A DNA stretch of 64,000 bases. Origin: Numida meleagris. Taxonomy: Eukaryota; Chordata; Aves; Galliformes; Numididae. Positions 1-12,980 of this stretch are shown piece by piece (within the stretch, counting starts at the first letter, position 1; each line of letters opens with the position of its first letter). The translations under genes and the position numbers were made by a program. The DNA is taken from positions 5,703,814-5,767,813 of the forward strand of contig NC_034420.1 in assembly GCF_002078875.1 (NCBI RefSeq). Direction: 5' to 3'. The notes under the pieces were generated by a model. It was not told the DNA's origin and made no database searches. It saw nothing but the letters and a program-made list of their open reading frames with translations.

Positions 1-3000
1 AACATCACACCTTATCCAAACCAGCACAAAATTTGTCTGATAAGCTTTAGAAGTCTTAAAATTCTATGTTCGTTGGTCGTTTCTAAGAATATAGAAAAGC
101 ATGTAATTAATATAATAAAGTAAAATATAACATAATGAAATAAAAAGAATAAAGAACAGTTCCTTTTGAACAATGAAACCAGTCATGTTATAATTAGATA
201 AGAGGATTTATATTCACAGCTATAAACATGAAAGTGGACCATGAGACTGGATAAAGGCAAGGTTTCAATTCTTAAAAATTAATTACATGGCATTATTGTT
301 ATCAGTACACAGGATGCATTAATTATACAATTAATAATGAGACGAAAGGATTTTTTTTTTTTTTTTTGCAACATTAAATCACCTGGGGACATTTGGCTTT
401 ATACCAGAACTGTCCTTCAGGCATTTCTCTAATCTTGTTACTGTGCAAAGTCAAGACCTTAAACCTGTTAGTGGAAGTAGTGGATGGAATGAATCTCTCC
501 TAATTTAGACTTGGTACTAACACACATTGCAGTACGTTTTAGATCCTCTCTGTAATTGTTATCTAAGGTGTAAGAGATTGATTGCAATCTCTTGTCATAA
601 AAGACTGATGCTGTCTGAAGCACAGAATATCCAAATACACAGTCAGGTAATGGTGGCTTTTAGGACAGACACATTCTCTTGCACAAAACCATCACCTAGC
701 ACCAACGCTGCACTTGGGCTTCCAACTGAAGCTTTCCCGTTCTACAGAGTGCCAGTTCTGGGCTTTGTGCCCTTTGTGTTGCTTCTCAAATGTATTTTGT
801 TCCAAATTACGGCCATCTGGGAGAAATGACCTTCATCTGCCTGTCATTTTGATTTCAGGCGTGTTCACTGTGACAGCCTCCTTTCTGCAGGAAAGAGTTC
901 ACCTTCTTTTCAATTTTACTTCCTCCTCCATATCCTGTCAAAGTTAATTCTGTATCGGGGGTATAACAATCTGATATGCACCTATTGTGAGACTGCTCAT
1001 TATTGTTTTGCTTTTTAATATAAACTGTATTTTCATCTATTATTATTTGTACTATCACAGTCCCTTGAAAGCCCAACGAAGGGACAAGTACCTAATTGTT
1101 CTCACTACTGTTATCTAGGAACAAAGTATCTCCATCACCTTATAATCCCCATTGCAGAAGACAAGGATTCTGCTTTTTTTCCCCCCCCACTCCTCTAGAG
1201 AGGTATTTTTTCATTAGATTTGCCGGAATACAGGACAGCAGTTCTTTAGAAAAGTGGCATCGATTTATAAAGAGGCTGAAAAAGAAATGTGTCCTTTTCT
1301 CTAATCAAAAGATGTCAAGCTTCATTTGGACTAGCTGTCCAAATGTCCAGTGTTCAAATGGAAGTCAAATAAGACAGTCGGTGTTTTTGGTACAAAATTT
1401 TGTCCTTTCTTCTATGTTGATAAAACAGAGAATTCTCCATTTTCATGCTACCTCTATCACTTCTGATTGTTACGCTATTCAAGTAGCACCAAGTAACAAT
1501 ATTAAGTACAAAGAGCTCATTTTCAGTATTGAGTAACAGAAACAATCTGTTATTGTCAGAAGGAGTTTGCAGTACATACTAAAAGAAAAAAAAAATCAGC
1601 ATTTAAGTATGACTAACAAAAGTCTAAGCTCCAGGAGGCTCGGCTCTCTGCTGGAGACTGACAAGGCACCTGATCAGAGCACAGCTCATGTCTCACAGCT
1701 GATGTCGGTAACCCCAACAATGCTCTGCGCTTTGTAGGACAAGTCCTTGTGAAAGAAAACAAAGGTGATGGAAGACGGTCAAAACTACTATCTTAAAAAT
1801 TTTGGGTTTATAACGCAGTCCAGAATTGTGGCAAGTTATCTGGAGTTACAAGGACAAAGAGAGCTCTTGCTGGGCCCATGAAAGAGCTGCCCTCAGCTAT
1901 GTGATTATTTTTGCATGTTTTTGGTTTCCATGTTAAGATTCTTTTTCCTTAAATTGGTTCTGCATTTTGAGAGTACTTCCTGTGGAATTCGGAATCACAG
2001 AACATTGTCCCTCACATTTATTCCTAGGCCCTTTAGGGCCACCACTGTGCATCCATTTTGAGCGCTCTGTATGAACAACACTACACCTGGAACTCTTCTC
2101 AGAGAGCAGACCCTACCTCTTCTGGAAACTAATTTTTTAAATACAAAGAGCCTGACATTTCTCTTTTTTATTCTATTTTCCCACCTTCCCCATCCAATTT
2201 GCTTATTCTCAGTTGTTTGTAAACACACAAAAAAGTCAGTCTTTGGAAAAGTAGGGCTGTTACTTCTGCAAGTCTTCAGAGCCAGAAGGAAACGTTTAAA
2301 GTCAACTATGATATTACAAACAGACCAGAGAATTTACTGTGGATTTTTTCTTAGGCTTTTTCTTGTTTTGACTATGACAACAGTGCAAAGATAAGACTAG
2401 AGGAGCTTAAAGCCCTGGTTTGAGTCTTCATATATGCGTGCGTCTTTGTGTTTCTAGATGTATGCACACAACTTGAAATGCACGCAGAAATATTTGTTGT
2501 GATATATTTATGGGTCGAAAAGGTTGTTGAATATTTGAATATTGCAAACTTTTCTGCCAAAACACAGGATATGAAACATTTATTCTATGGCTTTGGGTCA
2601 GTAACCATAACAATCTGTCCTTTACAGAATACAACACATCACCAGGTAAAAGTGAATTCAAAGTAAGGGATATTTTTACTGTTTCATACTTCTGAAAATC
2701 TGTAGAGGGGCTGTCTTTGCAGTACATTTAAAACCTCCAGTTTATTTTGCGTTACTTTTTCTTCACCTATTGTCAAAATCAAATACTTAAACGCAGCTGG
2801 TGCACCATATTTGCTTTAGCTAATAGTGCAATTTAAAACATTTTTTTAAAAAGTATAGGGTCACACAAGAAAGATTTAATCTGTACAGTACAGCCTTCTG
2901 ATATAAGCCAGATAAGGCAGAACGGATTCTGTACTTTTGCTATGTACTATAAAAGAAAGTGAATTTATAGGTAAGTCAGTTAGGCACGTTGTGATTACAT

Positions 3001-5805
3001 CAGTTTTTATGTTGCCTATGTCCCTCATACTATTTTCTTTTTGTATTACAAGTTCTGATATTTGGAAAAAAGAAAAAAAAGGAAAAATACATGTCAGTTA
3101 ACAGTCAAATGATGACAGCACAGAATGTATTTCTAGCGCTAACGTGTGAAATATCAGATTTTCATTCAGGAATTTCATACGAACAGCTTCCTTGGTTTTC
3201 TGATTTTACATGAATAGTCTATCCCTTCAGCAGACGTTGCTGATATGTATGATGCAAATGTCTTAACACAGAAGACAACAGGAAGAGCAAAATGTCATCC
3301 AGATTTGCTTTAGAGATGGACAAGGACACAAGTCTAGACCATCTCCCTGGAAAATCTGAGATCAGGTTTCTCTCCTCCTCCATCAGTCTTCAAAATGGAA
3401 CTGCAGTCTCAGATAATGAGGTTTGGATTTTTGCTTTGCCTTGTACCATAGGTGTGCAGTAGGCAGACACATAAAGCAGCACATGCAACCAAGGCAGGTA
3501 CAGAGCAGGCTCAGATCCAAGCTCAGACAGACAGACTATGTTCATACGTAGCTCTTAGAGTTCTTTCGATCCAAGATTTGCACTCGTAGGTGGTTTCAGT
3601 GTGAATTTGTCGAGCAACCAGATACACCTGCAGTATTTCTAAACCTTACTAAATCTGAGAATTGGTCTGAGTCCTCAGGAGCAAGTGTCTATGAAAAGCT
3701 GGCATTTTTATTTTTCTTTGTGAGTTTAATTGGAAACATTTTGCATGTTACACTGATCACTCCTTTGGGAGAATGGAAGACAAAAACTCTGCCAGCAAAA
3801 TTCATTTCTTTTTGAGATCTTGATTTGTCAGACACTGGTATTTGCAAGCTTCATCACAGTTTTATTCCAGGCCAGAAACACTAATCTGAGAAGTTCATAA
3901 AAATTCTGTATTTCAGATATGACACTGGTATCATTTCCAATAGAATAAGCCCAAAATAGCTTTGCTGAAACCCATGAGGTTACTGCAAAAATATGACTGA
4001 TGGAATTGTGACATAAATCAAATTTTAAGCTTTTACTGTAAAGTTGAAACAGCCTCACCTCCTGAAATAATTCATCCAAGCTCACAAAACACAATGTTAT
4101 TTCTCTTATGACTGTCCTAGAAAGACAGGCATTCAGCACAGGTCACACCCAATGAAGCATTCATTTCTCCTGCCATACTGCTTTCAATTTTCACTTCAAC
4201 TATTCGTCATTCACCATTTGTTAATCGTCTGTGTGTCACGCAGTATCCCAGGCAATAGAGATGGCTAATTACATTCTCGATAATGAGTGGTTTATGTGAA
4301 TTGTACATGACTACAGAAATTGTCAATATTGAAAGTCAAGGAACTTTGACTATGACACAATGCTTGACATAACTGTGAATGTGTGGAACAGGAAACGAAC
4401 AGAGATGAATAGCAAATAATTTCAGTGAAATGCACTGACAGTCTCATGCAGACAAGAAGATCTCTGTTCCAGTGTGACAGAACTGACAAAAGTAAAACAT
4501 GCTTTCTAAATATTCATTTAAACCAAAATTATATCTGTGTAGATTTTTCATTAAAAAAAAAGTTATATATGAGGTAAAAGTGTCTTAGTTAATCACAAGG
4601 TAACTGTGAACAAGGTGGTTGTGAAAAGATATTTGATTTTAAAAGGAACTTGCCCTAGGGACCAAGCAAGATACTCATGATTTCATATGGAATACTCTGC
4701 ACAGTTCTGACCATCAATACCCCAGCAGGAAACATTCAATCTTAAATAAACTTGACTATTATTACTATAATAGCAAGGGAACAGAAACTGCATGGTACAA
4801 TAAAGGTGTAGGAGGGAAAGGTAAAAACTCAATGAAAGGACGATTAGAAATACAACAGAGAGGATCGTAACTTACAAGCAATACTGAAGTGCATGAACAC
4901 AAACTGGGCAAATAACCAAAAAGCCAATTAAACCTATTACATACAGTCTTCTTACTAGGAAGTGGATTCAAACCACTGAAGAATAAGGCTTGAAAACAAC
5001 CAGGCATTTTTTTTTTGTTTGGACAAAAAAATAAATCAGGAATTTAAAGAGGAAATTTCTTCAATTTAAAATAAAATGACTAACATTTCCTAGTCTTATG
5101 TTCCTAACTCAGCTGAATAGCTAAAACTCAGTTTAATAGATCTGAATATTGTGTAATACATCAGAACCTTATTTTACTTACAATTTAAAAAATTTTCTTC
5201 TTCCTAAGTAAAAACAGCTATCTAAAGGTACACGTCTGGGAATTACAAGAGGGCGGTCAGAAATAGCACTCTTTTACTGCTATTTTCTCCTGTTTGCTAA
5301 GAGAATCTTTTCCAATCACTGACCCTGATCTCAGTATTTGCCTGGTTTATCACCCACTGGGCGTGAAGAGCCGGTTTATTTTCCCACTGAATCCCCATTT
5401 TTTACCTCTTTTCCTCCTGCTCTCTGCACAGTCTAATTTTGGACCCCCATGCAGTAGCAAGCAGGTTTCTCCCAAATTGTCCCATTTTTCTCAGTTACCA
5501 CTAGCGAGCCAAACAAGATTCAAAGTTGCTCTCAGCTCTATTCATCCCCTTAAGAGAGAGTTTTTATACCCAAATGGTAGGTTTGGGTAGAGGCTGCAGA
5601 GCAGCCTGTCTCCTTGTGGTCTTCATAAATTGAAACATTGTCAGCCCGCACTGAAACATTTCATTTAAACATTTGGTAGCGCCAATAAATACCTGTGAGG
5701 TATTTTATAAACACAGCAAACCTTGTCTAGGTTCTGAGTGGAATAAGAGAAGGCAGCTAATATAGTGTTAATGTTTCTCATACGTTTTCCCTTATAGCAC
5801 ACAAT
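1..5805. other. noncoding AT-rich DNA, no gene recognised
   Basis: No exon, RNA gene or repeat family is recognisable here. Visible content is a T17 run at 351-367, a T7C8 run at 1174-1188 and an A10 run at 1586-1595. The longest open frame (1096-1536, plus, 146 codons) has low-complexity, family-free composition and no partner exon, so I treat it as chance. Confidence 0.7.
351..367. repeat. T17 homopolymer
   Basis: An uninterrupted run of 17 T. It is a mononucleotide microsatellite and likely length-polymorphic. No retroposon body is seen attached to it. Confidence 0.9.
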
Positions 5806-5862
5806 AACTTCAGGCTCTTAGGTAAGGACAGCTTGCTCAGCCTCTCTTCATAAACCAGGCAA
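5806..5862 (-). mobile_element. short CR1 LINE ORF2 relic (C-terminal region), minus strand
   Basis: Read on the minus strand, this segment gives LVYEERLSK followed by a leucine-rich stretch. That matches the conserved C-terminal part of CR1 ORF2, where a YEERL-type block is followed by a leucine-rich segment that precedes the EKRR block. At the DNA level, the plus-strand cues are AGGCT, a spacer of about 19 bases, then CTCAGCCTCTCTTCATA, in the order seen on the antisense strand of avian CR1. Only about 57 bp align convincingly and neither end is intact, so this would be an old internal fragment. A chance match is possible; a RepeatMasker run with an avian library would decide. Confidence 0.5.
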
Positions 5863-5872
5863 ACCTTTCACG

Positions 5873-7816
5873 TACTTCACAGGCAGCAGACAAGGACGAC
5901 AAGTGCCGCAGGAGCCTGTTCCGCTTTTGTGTGTCCTTACCTAACGGCGATTTCAAGATACCCGAAGTGACTGCAATGACCTAGAGGTGCTTTTAACATC
6001 AGATTCTTCTCAAAGTTATGCATTCATAACCGCAGTAAAAATAATTCACGTTACCAGTAATTGCTAGCAAAAGAGGGCCGAACAATGCCTGAGCCCTCTC
6101 TGAAAGCCTCCACTGTCATGATTGGTGTCAAGGGCTGTCCTTGTACTCACTTTCACTACAAAAATGTGTTTTCAGAAGGCAGGATTTTCCAGCAAATACC
6201 ACGGGCAACAGAGCTAGTTATAGCGAGAATGGCTGCTCCTGCTCACACAACATGGAGACGGGCTGGAAATAGCACAGCAACCCAAGTTCTGACTGTGGCG
6301 GTGATTATGGACTCACTTCAGCATCTGATATAGACTAAAACACTATTCAGAACAGTTCCACAGAGGATGAAGTAGGCAGGAGTTACTCTCACTTCTGGGA
6401 CCCCGCAGGGATCCAGGTGGTGTCACATGCTGAGGCTGGGATCTGGGAAGGACAGTTCTTTTCACAGACTGAATGTGTACAGTGAGATTTGATCACAGAG
6501 AATCATAAAGGCAGAGAAGAACAAAAAAGATACCATCATTACGGTATCAAAGCCATATTGTGCCCTACCACTGATCCACATATTTAAAGGAATCACTGGG
6601 AATTCAGGAAGACAGAGAACTGTGACACTTTGAACAAGAACACGGCTCTTCTTTGGCATGGAATCAATGAAGCTGATTTTCTGGTTAAGAGTTTGTCACA
6701 CACAAAATAGAGCTTCATCTTGATGCACACTTTAAAGCCTGTGCTGAAATCCAGAAATATTTCCATTTTGGAGAGGGTACAGGAACTGAAAGCGATGCTT
6801 TTGGAAACATATTTCAAAATGAATAATGCTTCAATGATTGGGTCTGAAACTTTTTACAAGATTAAGTTATTAAAAAAAAAATAAAAGAAGAAAACGCAAG
6901 TTTTATTTAGTCAATAAAATTATCTCCACATGAGCAATTTCAAGCATGTTTTTGAGCAATTTATTTTGATGTAAAAGAAAAAATAATAAAACATCTCAGA
7001 CTAATATGTATTTGTTTAATGCATTCTTAGCTCAACCATTGATCTAAAAGTCAATATTCCACTCAGCTCTAGGACCTAAAGAGAACTGTCTCAAGTATTA
7101 ACTCAAAAGACTAAATAAAATCACTTCGTTAATTAATGTGATTTTCCAAGAAGAGGAGACTCAATACATTTGAGAATACCAACGTCTCTTAAGACAGGAG
7201 GTTTCTTCACAACCTCATCATAAGAAGATTTCTCTGTACTTCTTTCCTATGCATATATGTTTCAAGGAACATTTAATGAGCTTCAGAGTTACTAAAGAAA
7301 AAAAATGTAGTCTAGTGGCTTACTTTCTAGATCTCTATTGAATTTCTTATTAATTAACATATTAATGCTCTGTTTTCTTAAATTGTACTTTAAAGAAAGC
7401 AAAAGAACTTTTTAAATTAAGTCAGGAGACAAGTATGCTAACAGCTTTTTTCACTCTATTTATTTGTATATTCATTAAAATTTCTGAGGTTTTTAAGAAG
7501 AAAGATAGCAATGACAATGTTTCTATTTTTAAAACAAATCCACTTGACAAATTGTTGGTTCCTTTGGTTTTTTTCTCTGATGCAAATTAAGTAAAACTTT
7601 TTGGTTTAATCATACAAATGGTATCAAGTCTACATTCAAACAAGTAAGGCTTTATTGTTTTGGATCTGTCTGTGTGTCTTTTTTTCTGAAGCAGTGGCAG
7701 ATCCTGAAGGTGCCTGCTGGCATTTAGCTGTGTCACCAGTCCCCTGTGCAAAGTGCTCTGTTTCTACTCTCCATGCCTCATTCTCCCCTCACAACCTTCA
7801 TGTATGAATCTATTTT
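5873..7816. other. noncoding DNA, no gene recognised
   Basis: Mostly unique AT-rich sequence. I see no repeat family, RNA gene or convincing exon. Frames of 60-90 codons (for example 6061-6333 plus) have no recognisable domain. Confidence 0.65.
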
Positions 7817-7821
7817 ACTAT
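7817..7821 (+). repeat. left target-site duplication ACTAT
   Basis: ACTAT immediately precedes the TG that opens the solo LTR and recurs exactly after its terminal CA. Five-base duplications are the rule for ERVL-type integrations. Confidence 0.85.
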
Positions 7822-8372
7822 TGTCTTAGTTTCAGCTGGGACGGAATTGTTTTCTTCAGAGTGTCTGGTATGATGCTATGTTTTGGTTCCAGGAGAAAAA
7901 CAATGCCGATAACACACCGATGTTTATAGTTGCTGCAAAGCAGTGTTGTACAGAGCCAAGGCCATTCACAGTGAAGGGCCCAAGGAACTGAGAGGGAACA
8001 GAATCAGGACAGCTGACTTAAACTGGCCATAGGGATATTCCATACCATACGACAGCATGTGGAAAAAATCTTGAAGGGGGTAGGAGTTCTCTCTCTCTCT
8101 TTCACTGCTCTGGGGGCTAGCTGGGCATCAGTTGGTGGGTGGTGAGCAATTGCTTATGAAACACTTGCTATATACATTCATACATATATATTTATATATA
8201 TAGTAATAAGCATTATCCTTTTTCTTTTCTCTATTTTAGTAAATAGCTTTCTCTCAACCCACAAGTTCTACTTTGTTTTTTTTTTCCCCGCTTCTCTCCC
8301 CCATCCCACAGGGAAGGGGGAGGAATGAGCAAACAACTGTTTAGTGATTTAAACCTGCTGGGTTAAACCACA
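7822..8372 (+). mobile_element. solo LTR of an avian ERVL-type endogenous retrovirus
   Basis: The 551-bp element opens with TGTCTTAGTTTCAGCTGGGA and ends with GGGTTAAACCACA, giving canonical TG...CA ends. These termini and several internal blocks match the abundant avian ERVL LTR family known from chicken and zebra finch. The internal blocks are AGGACAGCTGACTTAAACTG, GGGATATTCCATACCAT, GGTGGGTGGTGAGCAATTGC and CTCAACCCACAAGTT. Both flanks carry ACTAT, so this is one integration followed by LTR-LTR recombination: no primer-binding site, gag, pol or second LTR follows. From memory, the family has a TATA box just after the CATACCAT block and an ATTAAA-type polyadenylation signal before CTCAACCC. 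Here the first position reads as an A/G-rich stretch and the second as AGTAAA, so the copy is probably transcriptionally weak or dead. The middle also holds a CT run and a TA-rich microsatellite-like stretch (about 8175-8202). Confidence 0.9.
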
Positions 8373-8377
8373 ACTAT
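8373..8377 (+). repeat. right target-site duplication ACTAT
   Basis: An exact copy of the five bases preceding the LTR. It fixes the right border of the insertion at 8372. Confidence 0.85.
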
Positions 8378-11300
8378 CTGAGATCTGTTTGAAACAGTCC
8401 CTGGAGATTCCTCCAGGAAGTCAATCTACAGTGGGAGCACCAACACTAGTACCTTAATTTGGATACAAAGAAGATTTATAGAGCCAGTCTTCCAACCATC
8501 CCCACTGACTGAACTCTGGTTGTGCCAAAGCCTGGTCCCAGAGCACAAACTGGAACACACACTCCAGCTGCAGATGCATTTTCTGTATGTGGGACCAGAG
8601 CACAGCTAGTTCAAAGTGAAAACAAATAAACTAACTCAGATACAGGTTGAACAGCAGGTTCTCACTATCAAATATTATGCTTCTACAAATCAAAGCCTAT
8701 CAGCCCTTGTCTGTTAAAGCAGATGCAGCTCGTGCAGACATCTACTAATAAGCCCGTCAAGCACTGCTTCTCTTTTGATGAATAGGCAGAGAGCACAAAG
8801 AGGGTGACACATCTGAAATATTTTACCAACTTATTTCAGGATAAGATGAGGAGTGCACCTTACTACAGACTTTCCTGAATCTGGCACACACATTTTTTGT
8901 GTGAACAGTTGCTTTGTGTCATAGTGAACTTCTCATGGTATCCTCTGATTTTTTTGATTCCTCCCAATATGCATTTATTTGTTTTTCATGACTGGAACTG
9001 TGGCTGGTTCAGCACATCTGAAAAATACCTCCTTAAAAATACCTTATCCATCTATCTCTTTTCTACTAAAATTATGTTCTGCAGCAGAAACAAGAGGAAT
9101 AATATTTGTTAAAGATGGCCAAGAGAAGGCTGCTAATTAACAAATCACTGGTGAATTTAAAGCATTAGGAGACAAGAAAAGTGAATCATGTTTCCTCACA
9201 TAGGTCTTAATAAAAGGGTCAAACATGTTCAGCTCTTCCTACAACAGAAGCACTTTTAGCTTCAGGGCTGGGAAGAGAGTCTACTGAATTAAATTCACTG
9301 AATTTGTGCCAGACACCAGCAGCAGAAAATACACTGGTATATTATGATGGCAGAGAGCCATCTGTTGATGGCTTGTGGTCACTTTGACCCACCAGCAACC
9401 AGTAGCGCGGCCTCTGGATGCCTGCAGATACCTCCAGAGCCCCATTTGGTAAAGGTGGCATGTTTAGTGGGGCAGAAGAAATAAAGCAGCCATTCACAGA
9501 AAAATGCAGTAAAAACCTAAGAGCTGCAATTTGAAGATTTTATTGAAAAAGGTCAAAAGGCAAAAGGAGTGTCTTATCTGGGAACGACCTGAACCTGAAC
9601 AAGCAGAGAAGATCTCTCAGAATTGCCAGTGTTTAAAAACCAGTACAGAAAACTAGAGCAAGCTAAGAATGCAATTCTCACAGAGCATTTTTATGGAAAA
9701 ATCCAGGTACAAATAATTAATATGTCTTTTGTAACACACAACTGAAAAATGAAAGCCATGTATATTTGGTAAGATCACGTCATGTATGTTCACTTGATTA
9801 TTTTTTCTTAAGAAAAATCATGCTGTTCATGTAACCAATCTCTTTCAAAAATTATTTAAAAGTTTCATGTGCAGAAAACCATATTTTTTTCCTATTTAAA
9901 AATAATTAGTTTGTGTTGCTAGAAAACATATCTGCCTAGCCTGAAAAAAATAAGAATTTGGTAAGACTTTATAGCTATGTTCACTATTTCTTCTCATTTT
10001 TCAACAGTGACGGTCAATTAATGTTGTTAAAATGGTGAAAAAATTGTTAAGCTATAACAGATACTTCAAAAGGCAGATCTCCTGTCAATTCAGTGAGTCT
10101 GTTCAGCCATCACCTGAGGAGGAGTTAGTCGCAGTACTGCAGGTTCCATGGAACAAGAACGAACTGTTCAGTGATACACTCACCTGAATACCATGCACTC
10201 CTTTAATTTTTTTCTTCTTGCTTGCGCAAACATTTAGCTTCTTCATAAGGAATTAATGGCCCTGACGAGCAGTCCATAACCTGCATCTTCAGAAACACAA
10301 TTTTGCTTTACGTTAGCATGGAACTTCACACATTCTTCCCTTTTGCTGGGCTTTCTTTCAGCTCTGCTCTAAGATAGTCATTCAGCATGTGATTTCTTCG
10401 GTGCAGTTAAGACAACAAATCTTACTCCGCTTGTCACATTGGTTTTCAGACACGAACCAACTCCACTACACAGCTTGCACAACACTTCTCCAATACACAC
10501 AGAAGCTTTTTTCTTTGTTTGTTTCTTTTCTTGGGTGATGTCTGTAATAGGCTTGTCCTTTTCCTTACTATCATTGGCCAAGGAAAACTAAGATGCCTTT
10601 CTGAAATGAGGCAGCAATAAGAGGTTCAGTTATAGGCTCAACTATGTGCTACATTTCTCCTCAAAAGCAAAGATGTAAGGAAAAAAGGAATTTCAGAAGG
10701 TCAAAGTGAAAAAGTAAAAAAATCTTGGTCTTTTAACGCACGCAACAGAATAAAAGACTGTGATCAGAAAAGTACTTCCACCACTATGTGCCACCATGTG
10801 TGTATGGTGCCCACAGAAAAATTCCCTCACTAAACTTCTACAGTCATAGCGATTTTAAACGTTGACATGAAATCTGGATTTATCAACCACGCATAAAGTT
10901 ACATGGGAAAAGCTTCACTGCTAAACTATTCAAGCACAGACCCCTTAATTCCACCTAGTATACCTCAATTCAATAATACTGAAACAAGGAAAGCTCTAAC
11001 AGTGATGAATGTACACATTATGAATGAGGGGCCTGTAGTAACGCTTCTTAAACCAATATGATGGTCAGCTTTCTTTGCTTGAGCTGAACATTCAAAGCCA
11101 CAATGATTTTCAGAGCATCGTTTCTACCAAGGCTATGGAAACCTCTCTAAAAATTAAGACACAAGTGCAGCTGATGAAGTGACTTATCAAGTCATCAGCA
11201 TGACTAATGAATCAGTGAATGAAACAGAGAAAGCCTGATGCAGTGCTCATGTTTCTTCCCCTTTTTGTTTTGTTTGCACAATCCACAAACTGAAAATAGA

Positions 11301-12122
11301 TTGGTCTGCTGAAGAAATGCAATAAAAAAAAAAAAAAAGATAAGGCTTGGAGACAGCAGAGAAAGTGTAGAACTCCACTGTTCTAAAGTGGTATCTTCCC
11401 CTTTGAGTGTTCCAGACCTTATGCATGTTATAGTTATCTGTGTTGAGCATCTTTCTCATGATTTTATTGCTGCTTGTTTCTTAGTTACGCCCTGTCCAAA
11501 CTTATTTTCAATCTGTTGGCTGCCAACTACCATGTTACCTTCCAGTGGTAGAGACCATCCAGACCAATAAATATATACTAGACTTTCATAGGCTCAGCTA
11601 CTCAGGAATATCCATTTGCAGTTTTACAATTAATGGCCACTTAAGAAACCACAACAGTTTCTATCAAAACGTACCTGCTCATGCTGAAACTCTAAAGACA
11701 AGGACAAAGAATGGTGGGCACATTTTTATTTTTCTATTTTTGGTCTTCAGTAGTTCATACTATTTTCTTTATTTCAATTATTTACCCAGGCATTCTTACT
11801 TGACAGGCAGAATAGCTCAGTTTGCTAAAAGAATACAATTTTAACTCCTTGTTTCCCAACTGAATCCAGCTACATAATGTAGAGACCAAAATGGCTTAAT
11901 GATAGTCATTTGGGCAGATGCAAACTGAACACAGTCATCTTATCCTCCCTTAGACTCTGAGATTAAATTCTACCCCCAGCATCCACTCAGATTCAGGACA
12001 ATTTACATCAGACACTTTCTTCTCTCATGACATGTCCGGATGAAAGAAAGTGGAAGCAACAACAGAGAGATGATCAGCTTAGGCTAGAATGGAAGACAGG
12101 ACTTTGCCTATATGAAGTCCAC
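8378..12122. other. noncoding DNA, no gene recognised
   Basis: Unique AT-rich sequence. It contains a short perfect palindrome at 8400-8417 (7-bp arms, 4-base loop) and an A15 run at 11324-11338. The open frames present are all under 100 codons and show no recognisable domain. Confidence 0.65.
11324..11338. repeat. A15 homopolymer
   Basis: Fifteen uninterrupted A residues; a simple repeat with no attached retroposon body. Confidence 0.85.
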
Positions 12123-12145
12123 AAAAAAAAAAAAAAAAAAAAAAA
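12123..12145. repeat. A23 homopolymer
   Basis: Twenty-three uninterrupted A residues. The upstream sequence resembles no SINE, LINE or mRNA that I recognise, so it reads as a mononucleotide microsatellite rather than a retroposon tail. Confidence 0.9.
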
Positions 12146-12833
12146 TGGGGCATGAGGACAAAATAAAACATTCAAGATCTGGATTCGTATCTTTTGAATC
12201 ACAACTACACGTGAGGAATGTGTATGAAAGACCCAGACTCTAACAAAAACAAAAATCTTCCAGGTTACCATACAGGCTGTTTGATATAAAATTCATGTCT
12301 GCAGAAAAAGTGTTACATTATACTAAAATGGGAAGAATACCTTAAATGTGCTATAGCCTCAGTAAGGAAAAAAAAACAGATGGAGCTTTCTCTAGTCAAA
12401 CCTCAACTTGAAAGACACACGCTGCGTACAGCTGAAGCTTAGTTGGTGGTGTACTTCATGTCCTTCATGTAAAATATTCTGTCACTTTTAATTTTGTATC
12501 TTGTTTACTTTCTCTGTTACAAAAGAACTGGGACTTGTTTTTAGCAGCTCTGATTAAGTTTCTATTGATTTTTGAGATAGGAAATGGAACTTTCAGATTT
12601 CCCACATGAATTTAAAGCAAGTCAGATATTAACCTCGAGGTAAAACATCTGCCACGACATTCAAACAGACTAGAACTATCTTACTGAAAACAGCATCTGT
12701 GCTCCAAGCTCAGTGCCTGATATTTGGATTTTAAGAACAATGCAAGCAATAGGACTACATTTTACGTGTATATGCACACAAACGCATCCACTTCTACATG
12801 TATTCTAACCTATATTTACTCACATGTGCATTA

Positions 12834-12852
12834 GCACACACACGCACACACA
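12834..12852. repeat. CA-rich microsatellite
   Basis: An alternating CA tract interrupted by CG, about 19 bases long. Short and imperfect. Confidence 0.75.
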
Positions 12853-12943
12853 GAATCAAAGCACCAGTGGCTCAAGAAGCAAGCTATGGATGATGTCAAG
12901 GGGGATTAAGAAGAATGTGAAAGCCAACACAAAGCTGGAAAGA

Positions 12944-12946
<3 letters not shown>

Positions 12947-12974
<28 letters not shown>
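12947..12974. repeat. T28 homopolymer
   Basis: Twenty-eight uninterrupted T residues, the longest homopolymer in the window. On the minus strand it is A28, but no recognisable retroposon or processed transcript precedes it on that strand. Confidence 0.9.

Positions 12975-12980
<6 letters not shown>

Noticed and set aside
1096..1536. 146-codon plus-strand frame
   Set aside because: No recognisable domain, low-complexity stretches, and no visible promoter or splice context. Length is within what AT-rich DNA yields occasionally over both strands.
6499..6530. GAATCATAAAGG resembling the antisense CR1 tail
   Set aside because: Only about eight bases resemble the terminal repeat and no CR1 body follows.
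12900..12974. T28 run as the tail of a minus-strand retroposon
   Set aside because: No recognisable retroposon or spliced transcript sequence is attached and no flanking direct repeats were seen.
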